Shown piece after piece: positions 19,101-26,752 of a DNA stretch of 41,294 bases. Position numbers and translations under genes: made by a program. The notes beneath the pieces were generated by a model. That model had not been told where the DNA came from, searched no databases, and saw nothing but the letters and a program-made list of their open reading frames with translations. Position 1 is the first letter of the stretch. Every line of letters begins with the position of its first letter. The stretch comes from Bacillus sp. FJAT-47783 (GTDB lineage Bacteria > Bacillota > Bacilli > Bacillales > Aeribacillaceae), in the NCBI RefSeq assembly GCF_022808615.1, contig NZ_JAKZKS010000017.1, forward strand, positions 37,123 to 78,416, read 5' to 3'.

Positions 19101-19119
19101 CTCAACTATCTCTCCTCTA
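19091..19119 (-). promoter_or_regulatory. Candidate TRAP-binding site over the trpB ribosome binding site
   Basis: The minus-strand mRNA reads UAG, GAG, UAG, GAG, GAG, AAG with spacers of 2, 3, 2, 2 and 2 nt. The second triplet is part of the GGAG ribosome site and the fifth overlaps the AUG. TRAP binds (G/U)AG repeats spaced by 2-3 nt and blocks translation of trpG and trpP in B. subtilis. Five matching triplets is fewer than the strongest sites, and purine-rich leaders give some by chance. Confidence 0.45.
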
Positions 19120-19134
19120 TAAAAATGTTAACTT

Positions 19135-19164
19135 ATTATAGCATAGAAGATGTATTGGTTTGAA
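19135..19164 (-). promoter_or_regulatory. Promoter of trpB
   Basis: On the minus strand TTCAAA (19164-19159) and TATAAT (19140-19135) are 18 bp apart, leaving a leader of about 30 nt with no T-box or terminator-antiterminator. Confidence 0.6.
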
Positions 19165-19202
19165 GGGAAAGTTAAGAATCTTTTGATTTCTTTGTCATAT
19201 TC

Positions 19203-20318
19203 TCAAACCATATTTGCTAGCGGTAATGTAATCGAAAAAGTAGTTGAATGTTCGTTTGATGTGCAGTTGATTTTCCCATTATGGCTTTCGATAATTTTTT
19301 TGCATATATATAAACCGATGCCTGTTCCTAATTCCTTCGTTGTAAAAAATGGTTCAAAAATAATATCAATAATCTCTTTTGGAATAACCGGGCCATTATT
19401 GGAAATGAATACTTCAACTTCATTCTCTTTTATCCTACATTCGATGATTATTTTTCTCGGATATCTCACTTGCTGCAGAGCATAAATGGAGTTCAGAAGA
19501 ATATTCAGGAAAACTTGCCTTAGTTCCTCTTTATTGGCATAAATCTTAATGTCAGGATCAATTTTTGTTTCAACAGTCACGTCTCCATCAACGATGCTCG
19601 GATAAATGAATTCAAGTACTCCTTGTATCAATTCGGACAAAGAATTCCTCTTTTTTTCTCCAAAAAGGATCTCTTTTTTTGAAGTATGCAGAAATTTTGT
19701 AATTTGAGAGTTTAGTTGATGTAGTTCACGCTCTATAATATCAATATACTTCAAAGTGGGGTATTCACTTTTTATGAGCTTTGTAAAACCGAGGATGGTC
19801 GTTAATGGGTTTCTAAATTCATGAACGAAACTTGAGGACATCTGTCCTAAAATCGTCAATCTTTCTTTATGAGTTAGATCAATAAAAAGTTCTTTTTCTT
19901 GTAATTGTTCTTCCTTTATTTCTGTATATCTCTTTACAGCATAATACGTGAATTGATCAAATAATTGATTAATATCTTCAATAAGTGCTGGCAAGCTTTC
20001 GACTGGTATTCCCGAACTTACAACCCATTTCATGATTTCACTTCGTCCTGCATTCACATTGTAAGCAAAATCACTAATATTCATTTCGGCATCTGCTCTT
20101 TCAAAGGCAACTTTATAAGCGAGTTCTCGAATATCATCTTCAGTTAATGAATATTCAAGCGTTTGCTTGACTAACTCATACATTTTTATTCCATTTATGT
20201 ATACTTTATCTTTATGAATATCTGTTTCAGAAATCATGGCCTTTTGTCGCCAAGACTTAACAAAAGTAGTGACATTGTTTTCTAAATAATTCAAGAGTTG
20301 TTTGCGAATATCATCCAT
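19203..20318 (-). CDS. Soluble orphan sensor histidine kinase, sporulation-kinase type
   Basis: 371 residues without membrane segments. The N-terminal 140 residues are helical and lack a PAS motif; they recall the sensor part of RsbR-like proteins. HisKA has H166 in SSSFVHEFRNPLTTILGF, and HATPase has an N-box, FFTTKELGTGIGLYICKKI and a GxG motif. The kinase domain is most like the Kin kinases that feed the Spo0F phosphorelay. No response regulator adjoins it, as is usual for that class. The exact signal and partner are unknown. Confidence 0.88.
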   Translation of the reverse strand: MDDIRKQLLNYLENNVTTFVKSWRQKAMISETDIHKDKVYINGIKMYELVKQTLEYSLTEDDIRELAYKVAFERADAEMNISDFAYNVNAGRSEIMKWVVSSGIPVESLPALIEDINQLFDQFTYYAVKRYTEIKEEQLQEKELFIDLTHKERLTILGQMSSSFVHEFRNPLTTILGFTKLIKSEYPTLKYIDIIERELHQLNSQITKFLHTSKKEILFGEKKRNSLSELIQGVLEFIYPSIVDGDVTVETKIDPDIKIYANKEELRQVFLNILLNSIYALQQVRYPRKIIIECRIKENEVEVFISNNGPVIPKEIIDIIFEPFFTTKELGTGIGLYICKKIIESHNGKINCTSNEHSTTFSITLPLANMV

Positions 20319-20504
20319 CTATCAAACCCACTTTCGTCCTTCTGCTATGGGAATAATCACTGTTTTTATTAATAATACCACATTACAGCGTGAAATTAGG
20401 AATTTTTCAAAGGTGTTTGAATATTTCCATCTTAATCACTTGTTATTAAAAAAACTTCATTCAGTATTGGTCTTTCAGCTCGTTAAGAGGGGGTGAAACC
20501 ATCC

Positions 20505-20542
20505 ATAAAAAGGAAGAAATGCTGCGCAAACACAGCATTTCT
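20505..20542 (-). terminator. Intrinsic terminator of the Cof-type phosphatase gene
   Basis: AGAAATGCTG (20515-20524) pairs with CAGCATTTCT (20533-20542); on the minus strand a CCTTTTTATGG tract follows the stem. Confidence 0.7.
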
Positions 20543-20603
20543 CAGTCGATATCATATCGATCAAAATCGATGCTTATATAAATGAATGAATTTGCAAAAA
20601 CAT

Positions 20604-21452
20604 TTAGACCGCCAAATGACTTTTGATTCCTACTTTTAATAATTCTTTCACAGCATATGCGAAGCCGTTTTCATCATTAGACTTTGTAATATAGTCTGCA
20701 TGATCCTTTATTTCTTGTGGGGCATTTTCCATCGCTATTTTAGTTGTTGCCACTTCAAATTGACCGAGGTCGTTTCCCCCATCGCCAAATGCGTAAATTT
20801 CATCAAACGAGAGACTCTTCATGTTTTGGTAGCGTAAAATTGCTTTTCCTTTATGGGCTTCGCCAGATGTGATTTCGACATTATTTGGAAATGATGAGGC
20901 GATTGAAATGTCATCACGTTTTCGGAGAACGTCCTTTACTTCTTTTATTTTCTCAAGATTATCATGATGGACTAAGGCAATTAGTTTATATATTTTTAGA
21001 TTTTCCATGTTCAATATCGATTCATAGTTGAACTTGCGGAACATTTTCTCGATTTCATCCCAGTTCATGCTGTGTAATGGTGGCAATGTAGACGGAAGAC
21101 CACCTTCGTTTGTATAGACAAGGACGCCGACATTTAACTTCATTAATGTTGTGAAAATTTCTTTATATGCCTTTACGTCAATTGTTGCTTCATACATAAG
21201 CTCTCTTTTCTCCGAATAAAGAACTGAGCCATTGACACAAAAAATTGGTATTTCAAGCTGTTTTACCGCTTCAATTTTCATCACATCTGGAAAAGCACGG
21301 CCCGTATTTAAAATGACTGTATGTCCTTCTTCTTTCAATTCACGTAAAACAGCTAAATTTTCGTCCGAAATTTCATGCTGAGAATTGAGTAATGTACCAT
21401 CTAGATCAATTGAAAAACATTTCATCGTTTTATCATAATTCCTTTCCGTCAT
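20604..21452 (-). CDS. Cof-type HAD-superfamily phosphatase
   Basis: 282 residues. HAD motif I is SIDLDGTLLNS (two Asp), motif II NTGRAF, a Lys motif near HKGKAILRY, and motif IV YAFGDGGNDLGQFEV. The C2-type cap is typical of the Cof/YbjI group that dephosphorylates sugar phosphates and coenzymes such as flavin or pyridoxal phosphates. The start is uncertain: ATG at 21452 has no ribosome site, and the ATG nine codons on (21425) has GAAAGGAA about 13 nt upstream. It is monocistronic, with its own terminator. No substrate can be assigned from the sequence. Confidence 0.88.
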   Translation of the reverse strand: MTERNYDKTMKCFSIDLDGTLLNSQHEISDENLAVLRELKEEGHTVILNTGRAFPDVMKIEAVKQLEIPIFCVNGSVLYSEKRELMYEATIDVKAYKEIFTTLMKLNVGVLVYTNEGGLPSTLPPLHSMNWDEIEKMFRKFNYESILNMENLKIYKLIALVHHDNLEKIKEVKDVLRKRDDISIASSFPNNVEITSGEAHKGKAILRYQNMKSLSFDEIYAFGDGGNDLGQFEVATTKIAMENAPQEIKDHADYITKSNDENGFAYAVKELLKVGIKSHLAV

Positions 21453-21647
21453 TTTAGAATAAAAAATGTGAGGGTTAAAATAGAAGGTAGCCCCTTAGTT
21501 TACTGATTCTAAAGGGGATTTCACTTTTCATAGTTTACTATAAAATTATGCCGAATCACAAACTATTCACTGAACTTTAATGAATAGATAGTGATTTTCT
21601 AATCTTTTCTTCTTGCGTTTTGGTGGCTTATTCAGTATGATTTTTTA

Positions 21648-21661
21648 TGTAAACGGTTTAA
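21648..21661 (+). promoter_or_regulatory. Candidate cre (CcpA) site
   Basis: TGTAAACGGTTTAA fits the WTGNNANCGNWWNCAW consensus except for one base near the end. It lies about 55 bp before the yczE start, with TATATA between, a position suited to control of its promoter. Confidence 0.35.
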
Positions 21662-21709
21662 AGGTAAGACGACTGATGTCTGATTATATATATTTAAGGA
21701 GTTAGCAGG

Positions 21710-22327
21710 ATGAAAGAGAGATTGTTATTTTTTATGCTTGGTTTATTTATTTTAACGTTAGGTGTCGGACTAATTATTAAATCAGGGCTTGGTGCTTCCG
21801 CTTGGGATGCTTTAGCGGTTGGTGAATCAAACATGTTCGGTATGACGGTAGGAACATGTGTATTTATTAACGGAATCGTATTAATCTTCATTAACTCCAT
21901 TCTATTAAAGAAAAGACCAGAAATTTTAGCTGCTGCAACGATTTTATTGATTGGCGTCTTAATTGACTTTTGGTTAATAATGGTTTTACAACCTTTATCA
22001 CCACAGCATCTGTTCTTACAATTTGCTTACTTAATTGCCGGCATTCTTACGATGGGAATTGGCATTGCGATATACTTACAAGCAAAATTTCCAGCGAGTC
22101 CAATGGATACATTAATGGTAGCGGTTCATAAACGATTTGGCCTTAATCTTCGAAGTGCACGAATCATTAGTGAAGGATTCGCTTTAATGCTTGCCTTTCT
22201 TTTTAAAGGTGCGATTGGAGTTGGAACCATTGTCGTAACGTTAACATTAGGATTCGTTGTCCAGTTATCATTTCCTTTTTGTGAGGAGCTCATGAAAAAA
22301 ATCCGCAGAGAACCTGCCGTTAAATAA
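21710..22327 (+). CDS. yczE: YczE-type integral membrane protein
   Basis: 205 residues with five to six hydrophobic segments. It resembles B. subtilis YczE: the opening LGVGLIIKSGLGASAWDAL, a repeat of this pattern as IGIAIYLQAKFPASPMDTLM, and the HKRFGLNLRSARIISE loop. The two halves look like an internal duplication. The family belongs to the YitT/YczE group of membrane proteins with no defined transport activity; YczE itself is linked in B. amyloliquefaciens to lipopeptide production. GGAG lies just before the ATG, and a terminator follows directly. Confidence 0.85.
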   Translation: MKERLLFFMLGLFILTLGVGLIIKSGLGASAWDALAVGESNMFGMTVGTCVFINGIVLIFINSILLKKRPEILAAATILLIGVLIDFWLIMVLQPLSPQHLFLQFAYLIAGILTMGIGIAIYLQAKFPASPMDTLMVAVHKRFGLNLRSARIISEGFALMLAFLFKGAIGVGTIVVTLTLGFVVQLSFPFCEELMKKIRREPAVK

Positions 22328-22335
22328 TTATTCTC

Positions 22336-22377
22336 AAAAACGCCTTCATCTTTTCGAGTAAGATGAAGGCGTTTTTT
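22336..22377 (+). terminator. Intrinsic terminator of yczE
   Basis: AAAAACGCCTTCATCTT (22336-22352) pairs with AAGATGAAGGCGTTTTT (22360-22376), followed by further T residues. It is active in both directions by sequence. Confidence 0.9.
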
Positions 22378-22387
22378 TGTTCTTTAC

Positions 22388-22465
22388 GGTTTTGGGTTAA
22401 TCGACCAAGAAAGGAAGAACATGAAAAAGATAAATAGGTTTAAGGCAATCCCCCATAAAATCATA
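22388..22465 (-). CDS. Possible 26-residue hydrophobic peptide
   Basis: A short frame, opening MILWGIALNLF, would form a single membrane helix. It ends just before the bidirectional yczE terminator, which would suit a small gene. It lacks a clear ribosome binding site and I do not recognise it, so it may be spurious. Confidence 0.25.
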
Positions 22466-22546
22466 TCGTTTGAAAAACATAATGGTACCTGTCCTATTTC
22501 ACTTCCGTTTGTTGTGAATATACTGTAGTTAGGGAGGGTGTGATGG

Positions 22547-23149
22547 ATGGAAAAGGATAGCCGATTACTCGAACTTGCAGGTGTTTGGACTCAAACAGCT
22601 GGTACAGCAATTGCCTCTATTGGACATACAATCATAATAAAAGTAGAATCAATGGAAGCAGAAGAGCTGGCGACAAAACTTGTCATCATAGGAAATACAT
22701 TAGAAGCGGTCGGAAACTCCTTTCAAGCCATTGCAACATCTAAATCAAATGAACAACAAAAAGGCCAATCCTTTTCCGTTCTTGGTGGATGGCTTCAAGC
22801 TGGTGGTAACTCAACAAATGCTGTTGCAAATGCGATGTCTTTAAAACATGATGAGTTCGATACTCTAAGATTAGATTTAACAGGAGATGTGATCCAATCC
22901 ATCGGTGCAGCTTTTGAAGCTGTTGGTGCCAGTGTAAGTGACTCTGAATTTGCCAAATTAAAGCTTTCCGGTTTATCGTTACAGTCTGCGGGAGCAGCTA
23001 TCGAAGCCATTGGCATTTTAAATATTTTAAACGGAAAAGAAAAGCAAGGTGAGCAAATTGTTGCGTTTGGTAGCTATGCGCAAACAGCAGGAGCAACCAT
23101 TGCAGCCATTGCAACAACGAAGGAATTTGAAGTGGAATTGGAGGAATAG
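22547..23149 (+). CDS. Repetitive Ala/Gly-rich protein with six internal repeats
   Basis: 200 residues with no signal peptide or clear membrane segment. A unit of about 30-35 residues recurs six times around a core of the form QxxGxxxxAIG (for example QTAGTAIASIG, LEAVGNSFQAIA, LQAGGNSTNAVA, IQSIGAAFEAVG, LQSAGAAIEAIG, AQTAGATIAAIA), separated by polar loops. The helices would be amphipathic. It resembles repetitive Bacillus proteins of unknown function. GGAGGG precedes the ATG. It is the last gene before the left inverted repeat of island B, so it may mark the original chromosomal side. Confidence 0.8.
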   Translation: MEKDSRLLELAGVWTQTAGTAIASIGHTIIIKVESMEAEELATKLVIIGNTLEAVGNSFQAIATSKSNEQQKGQSFSVLGGWLQAGGNSTNAVANAMSLKHDEFDTLRLDLTGDVIQSIGAAFEAVGASVSDSEFAKLKLSGLSLQSAGAAIEAIGILNILNGKEKQGEQIVAFGSYAQTAGATIAAIATTKEFEVELEE

Positions 23150-23193
23150 TAGAGTTATCCGAAAATATGTTCAATTAATGGATATGTTTCTTC

Positions 23194-23260
23194 TCTTTAA
23201 GGCTCGATCACAGGGTTGCTGCTCTAGTCCGTCATAATACTTACACAAATTGTAAAATAG
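23194..23260 (+). repeat. Left inverted repeat of island B
   Basis: TTTAAGGCTCGATCACAGGG and the following GTTGCTGCTCTAGTCCGTC match, in inverted orientation, the bases around 27731-27774, with single-base indels and one or two substitutions. Weaker similarity extends inward (TTACA, AAATTGTAAAATA). The pair bounds island B like transposon ends. Confidence 0.75.
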
Positions 23261-23282
23261 AGCGAAGCAACCCTTTTTATAT

Positions 23283-23581
23283 TTAAGATTTCTCTAAGTA
23301 ACGAAACAGTGTTGTTTTGCTGAGTCCTGTCATTTCGGTAATTTCTTTAATTGAATAGTCTTTACTCTTATACATTTTAATTGCAATCTCTACTTTATCT
23401 TCTCTCTTGGTAGGTCTACCGCCCTTTTTCCCTCTGGACCTTGCCGCTTGCAACCCTGATTTTGTCCGTTCACTAATGGTATCTCGTTCCAGTTCTGCAA
23501 TACTTGCCACGGTACGAAAGGAAAATTTTCCCATCACCGTCGAGGTATCAGGGGTAACAACAGCGTAGCTGTCATTACCCG
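23283..23581 (-). pseudogene. Truncated serine resolvase (C-terminal part)
   Basis: The frame, open from about 23581, encodes the end of the catalytic core (PDTSTVMGKFSF), the long helix with AELERDTISERT, the GLQAARSRGKKGGRP hinge and a Hin-type helix-turn-helix (SIKEITEMTGLSKTTLFRYL). The N-terminal region with the catalytic Ser is gone. A GTG at 23537 could start 84 residues, but this is most likely decay of a Tn3-type or Hin-like recombinase. The homology stops at an imperfect palindrome (23552-23580). It lies next to the left inverted repeat of island B, suggesting that the island was mobile. Confidence 0.8.
23552..23580. repeat. Imperfect palindrome at the resolvase break point
   Basis: GGGTAACAACAGC and GCTGTCATTACCC are inverted repeats around GTA with two mismatched positions. 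It sits exactly where resolvase homology ends, so it may be a recombination site, an attachment site or the inner end of another element. Confidence 0.5.
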
Positions 23582-23610
23582 CAACAAACAGTAAATATGT
23601 GTAAAATCGA

Positions 23611-23650
23611 AAAATGACTTAAAGTTTCCACTTTTAGTCATTTCTGTTTT
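23611..23650. terminator. Bidirectional terminator at the end of the island B operon
   Basis: AAATGACTTAAAGT (23612-23625) pairs with ACTTTTAGTCATTT (23630-23643) with a 4-nt loop. Both strands run into A/T-rich tails. It ends the HAD-Nudix transcript before the resolvase remnant. Confidence 0.75.
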
Positions 23651-23671
23651 TCTATAGGGCGTATTACTCAA

Positions 23672-24913
23672 CTAACGAATATAAGAAATTCTTTCCATTT
23701 CTAATGCATCCTTAAGCCATCTTGGATGCATGTTCAGGAGATTTTCTGGTAAATGATTAAAGTCGAAATAGTCCGCATCTAATGTCTCTTCGCTTTTTCT
23801 ATTTAGAGTTCCACCTATAACTTCACATTCAAAACAAGTTGTAATAAAGTGACTTACATTACCATTTGGATATGAAAAAACCTGAGAAACAGGATCAGAA
23901 TAAACTCCTATTAACCTATTAACTTTGACTCTCAAACCGGTTTCTTCCCTAATTTCTCTGATGATTGCTTCCTCCACAGTTTCTCCTGGCTCAACATGAC
24001 CCGATGGAATTCCCCATAATCCGTTATCTGCACGTTTCATTAAAAGAACTCGCTGTTTTTTATCAAAAATAATGCCTGCAACTCCTGCTTTGATATTGTC
24101 TGGCCAAGAAAAGCAAGGAGAAATCCATTTTTTTATGTTTATATTACTGTCAAATAAACTCTTTAAATTTGGTATCGTAGCATCTGGATTGCGGAAATCT
24201 CTTGCTGATGGAAACTTTTTAACATTTTGGTCTGATACCAAAATGGCCGATATTCCTGCCTGATGTGCACCCAAAATATCAGTATATGGATTATCACCAA
24301 CCATTACTGCTCTGGAGGATGGAATAAAATCTTCAAGTGCCTCTTTAAACATATAAGGATAAGGCTTTCCAACAACGATAGGTCTTTTCTCCGTTGAAAC
24401 TCGAATCGCTTCCACTATTGCCCCAACAGCAGGTAAAGGACCTTCAGGGGTTGGAAACGTTCTGTCTGCATTTGTGGCAACAAATTTGGATCCTTTATGA
24501 ATAAATTTTGCTGCTTTCTGGATATCATGAAAAGACGCATTATCGTCCCACCCAACAACAACGGCTTCTACATTGGTTTGATCTTTTATATTGATACCAA
24601 CTTGTTGACATTCCCATTTTAAATTTTCATCACTTAAAACAAATGCAGTTCTGACTTTTTCATGGTGTAAATATTGTGCGGTCAACCAACCAGACGTAAT
24701 TACTTCTTCGCTGCTAGCTTCTATACCTAGATTACTTAACCGTTTTGCTGTTTTTTCCCGTGTTGTACATGGATTATTAGTTAAAAATCTAATCTCTTTC
24801 TTTTCTTTTCGAAGACGCCTAAGTGATTCTACTACCTCAGGAAGTGGTTCTGATCCTATATAAATTACTCCATCTAAGTCAAATAAAAATACATCAAATT
24901 CATCAGCTATCAT
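23672..24913 (-). CDS. HAD (NagD-like) phosphatase - Nudix hydrolase fusion
   Basis: 413 residues in two enzymes. Residues 1-260 are a HAD-IIA phosphatase: FDLDGVIYIG with D12 and D14, FLTNNPCTTR, the KPYPYMF Lys motif and MVGDNPYTDILGA. Residues about 280-413 are a Nudix domain with a complete box, GHVEPGETVEEAIIREIREE followed by TGL. The fusion is the last gene of the TPP-riboswitch operon, 41 bp after the methyltransferase. Its partner enzymes point to pyrimidine or thiamine-antivitamin chemistry: the HAD half may release phosphate from an intermediate, and the Nudix half may cleave 2'-methoxy-thiamine diphosphate, protecting the producer. Both roles are inference. Confidence 0.9.
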   Translation of the reverse strand: MIADEFDVFLFDLDGVIYIGSEPLPEVVESLRRLRKEKKEIRFLTNNPCTTREKTAKRLSNLGIEASSEEVITSGWLTAQYLHHEKVRTAFVLSDENLKWECQQVGINIKDQTNVEAVVVGWDDNASFHDIQKAAKFIHKGSKFVATNADRTFPTPEGPLPAVGAIVEAIRVSTEKRPIVVGKPYPYMFKEALEDFIPSSRAVMVGDNPYTDILGAHQAGISAILVSDQNVKKFPSARDFRNPDATIPNLKSLFDSNINIKKWISPCFSWPDNIKAGVAGIIFDKKQRVLLMKRADNGLWGIPSGHVEPGETVEEAIIREIREETGLRVKVNRLIGVYSDPVSQVFSYPNGNVSHFITTCFECEVIGGTLNRKSEETLDADYFDFNHLPENLLNMHPRWLKDALEMERISYIR

Positions 24914-24953
24914 AATATTCTCTCCTTGGAACAGTTCTGAAACCTTCCATTAC

Positions 24954-25709
24954 TTATTTGACGGATCGATAAAGAACGAAGGGAGGGTAATCCCATTCCT
25001 GTGTCCATTGGCTAAATTTATGTTCTTGTTCAATCCTTTTTAATTCCTCATAAGGAATATCTCGTAAAGTTGGTTCTAGTTGTTCGATATTTCGGAAACC
25101 TACCTCTTTCAGAACTTCCTGATACATTGATTTTGGCCAGTGAAAGTCATGTAATATAAGATCCTCTTGGTTCTCTATATGTAACCATTCTTGTCGTGCT
25201 TCTCCACTTATATATTTTTTTCCTGGTATACCATTTCGAAACGTAGAAAACTCGATACCTGTTGAGTCAGGGTTTGTATCTAAAATAACAAATGGTGAAT
25301 CAGGTTTTAGTACTCGATAAATCTCTATCATAATTCGCCGAATCCTATCTTTATTTTCCGTATTAATAAATACATAACAGGTCATGGCTCCGTCAACTGA
25401 ATTATTCTCAAGAAAAGACAACTGGTCATTTTCAATCAAATGATAATCTACGTTTGGATGGTTTCTTTTTTCCTGAGCAATGTCGAGCATTTCTTTTGAT
25501 TCATCTACAGCAATGATGTTTAGGTTCGTACTTTTGGACAATCTATAAGCTACTTTTCCCGGTCCGCATCCATAGTCAAGTATATTTTTTACATTGGGAT
25601 TTGAAAGGAAAGTTTCAAAGACAAAGCGAAATCCTAAAGTTTGTTCGAGTATATCATTGTAAACTTCAAATTTATTAGCAATGGTTCCTTCTTTAAAAGA
25701 AGTTTTCAT
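24954..25709 (-). CDS. SAM-dependent methyltransferase (BcmC-type candidate)
   Basis: 251 residues with a class I Rossmann fold: motif I NILDYGCGPGKVAYRLSK (about 43-60), an acidic loop AVDESKEML, and DGAMTCYVFINTENKDRIRR before the helix carrying MIEIYRVLKPDSPFVILD. This is the methyltransferase_11/25 type that modifies small molecules. In the bacimethrin pathway a methyltransferase turns the 2-oxygen of hydroxymethylcytosine into the methoxy group, and this gene is the third step in the operon here. Gaps to its neighbours are 26 and 40 bp. The substrate is inferred from context only. Confidence 0.85.
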   Translation of the reverse strand: MKTSFKEGTIANKFEVYNDILEQTLGFRFVFETFLSNPNVKNILDYGCGPGKVAYRLSKSTNLNIIAVDESKEMLDIAQEKRNHPNVDYHLIENDQLSFLENNSVDGAMTCYVFINTENKDRIRRIMIEIYRVLKPDSPFVILDTNPDSTGIEFSTFRNGIPGKKYISGEARQEWLHIENQEDLILHDFHWPKSMYQEVLKEVGFRNIEQLEPTLRDIPYEELKRIEQEHKFSQWTQEWDYPPFVLYRSVK

Positions 25710-25735
25710 AATCTACTTCTCCTCCTCGGCTAGAT

Positions 25736-26740
25736 TTATTTTACAATTGTTGTGAATTTTGAAGGCCATTTATTAATAACAAAATGCTGATAAACTGGGA
25801 GTAAGTTTTCATATAAGGAAGTATCAATTGGTCTTTTATAAGCAATGTATTGATACAAACTAAAAAGTAATAGAACTTGCTTCCAGTATTCAGGTAAATC
25901 CAATTTTTTAATGTCTAAACTTGACATTTTAATCTGATCTTTTCTTAATAAAGCCTCATATTCTAGCACAGTTTCAATCGAAGGCCAATTATTTATAGAA
26001 GGCATTTTAGGGAATTCAAATTTAGGCTTCATGTTTCGTGGGTCAGATTTAGCTTCCTGAAGCACCTTTTCAGTCCATTCATCATCCGGCTGATAAATGT
26101 GGATGGAGCCAACATTATGAAAATACTCTCCTAATTCCAGGTTAAGATCTCTGGCCATTAATTCTTGAATAAATGTAAATGAAAAAAGATCACTTATGAT
26201 TCCACGAAAAGCATCATTTGCACGCATATAAGATGCCATATATAGTTTATTTTCTCTTACAAAAAATTGCAGACCTAATGTGCAAGAAATATCAATATTG
26301 TTTGGTACCATTAATTCAGTTGCATCAAAGATCTGTATAAATGCTCTTTTGGAATCAGGATCTTCATGTGTTAATAAATCTTTTATTTGTTTCCATTGAT
26401 TTATTTTGGCATTGCCAAATTCAAAGATTTTCGGTCCATATGCTGTCCCCGTTAATGTTTTTCCATTCATTGAATATTCAGGCATTTTTTTGTTATAGTA
26501 ACTAATAAAATCAAGGCTATTATCACCTGATAAATACCATAAAACTTCTGCAAAATTAAAAACAATATTCGTTTTTCGGCTTGGTAAATAACAGACACGT
26601 TCTACAGGGTTTTTAATACTCAAGTTATAATTAAGCTTCTCACGACTATGGTTACCACGTGGTGCATTGAAAAATTGTGGGTTGTGATAAGTATCATAAA
26701 GTGTTTCTATATAAGCCTCGTGGAAATTACTGTATTGCAT
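25736..26740 (-). CDS. Thymidylate-synthase homologue, probable CMP hydroxymethylase (BcmA/MilA type)
   Basis: 334 residues with the thymidylate synthase fold. The nucleophile is C153 (ISCTLGLQFF). R173, N175 and D176 (YMRANDAFRG) stand for the RSxD box, and H214 with Y216 (GSIHIYQ) for HIY. The key Asn that reads uracil in GLPFN of normal enzymes is Asp here (GIISD, D184), the change seen in dCMP/CMP hydroxymethylases such as T4 gp42 and MilA, which read cytosine. It should transfer a hydroxymethyl group from methylene-tetrahydrofolate to C5 of CMP. It lacks the C-terminal signature of a housekeeping ThyA and lies in the riboswitch operon. Confidence 0.88.
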   Translation of the reverse strand: MQYSNFHEAYIETLYDTYHNPQFFNAPRGNHSREKLNYNLSIKNPVERVCYLPSRKTNIVFNFAEVLWYLSGDNSLDFISYYNKKMPEYSMNGKTLTGTAYGPKIFEFGNAKINQWKQIKDLLTHEDPDSKRAFIQIFDATELMVPNNIDISCTLGLQFFVRENKLYMASYMRANDAFRGIISDLFSFTFIQELMARDLNLELGEYFHNVGSIHIYQPDDEWTEKVLQEAKSDPRNMKPKFEFPKMPSINNWPSIETVLEYEALLRKDQIKMSSLDIKKLDLPEYWKQVLLLFSLYQYIAYKRPIDTSLYENLLPVYQHFVINKWPSKFTTIVK

Positions 26741-26752
26741 ATGTACCTCCTT

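Noticed and set aside
20302-20496. Plus-strand frame of 64 codons in the intergenic region
   Set aside because: It begins within the antisense of the kinase start, has no ribosome site, and shows no recognisable domain.
23598-23650. A CRISPR-like or tandem repeat near the island B border
   Set aside because: It is a single hairpin terminator; no repeated spacing is present here or elsewhere in the window.
25736-26740. Housekeeping thymidylate synthase ThyA
   Set aside because: The base-contact Asn is Asp, the RSxD box is changed, and the gene belongs to a TPP-riboswitch operon with a nucleosidase.
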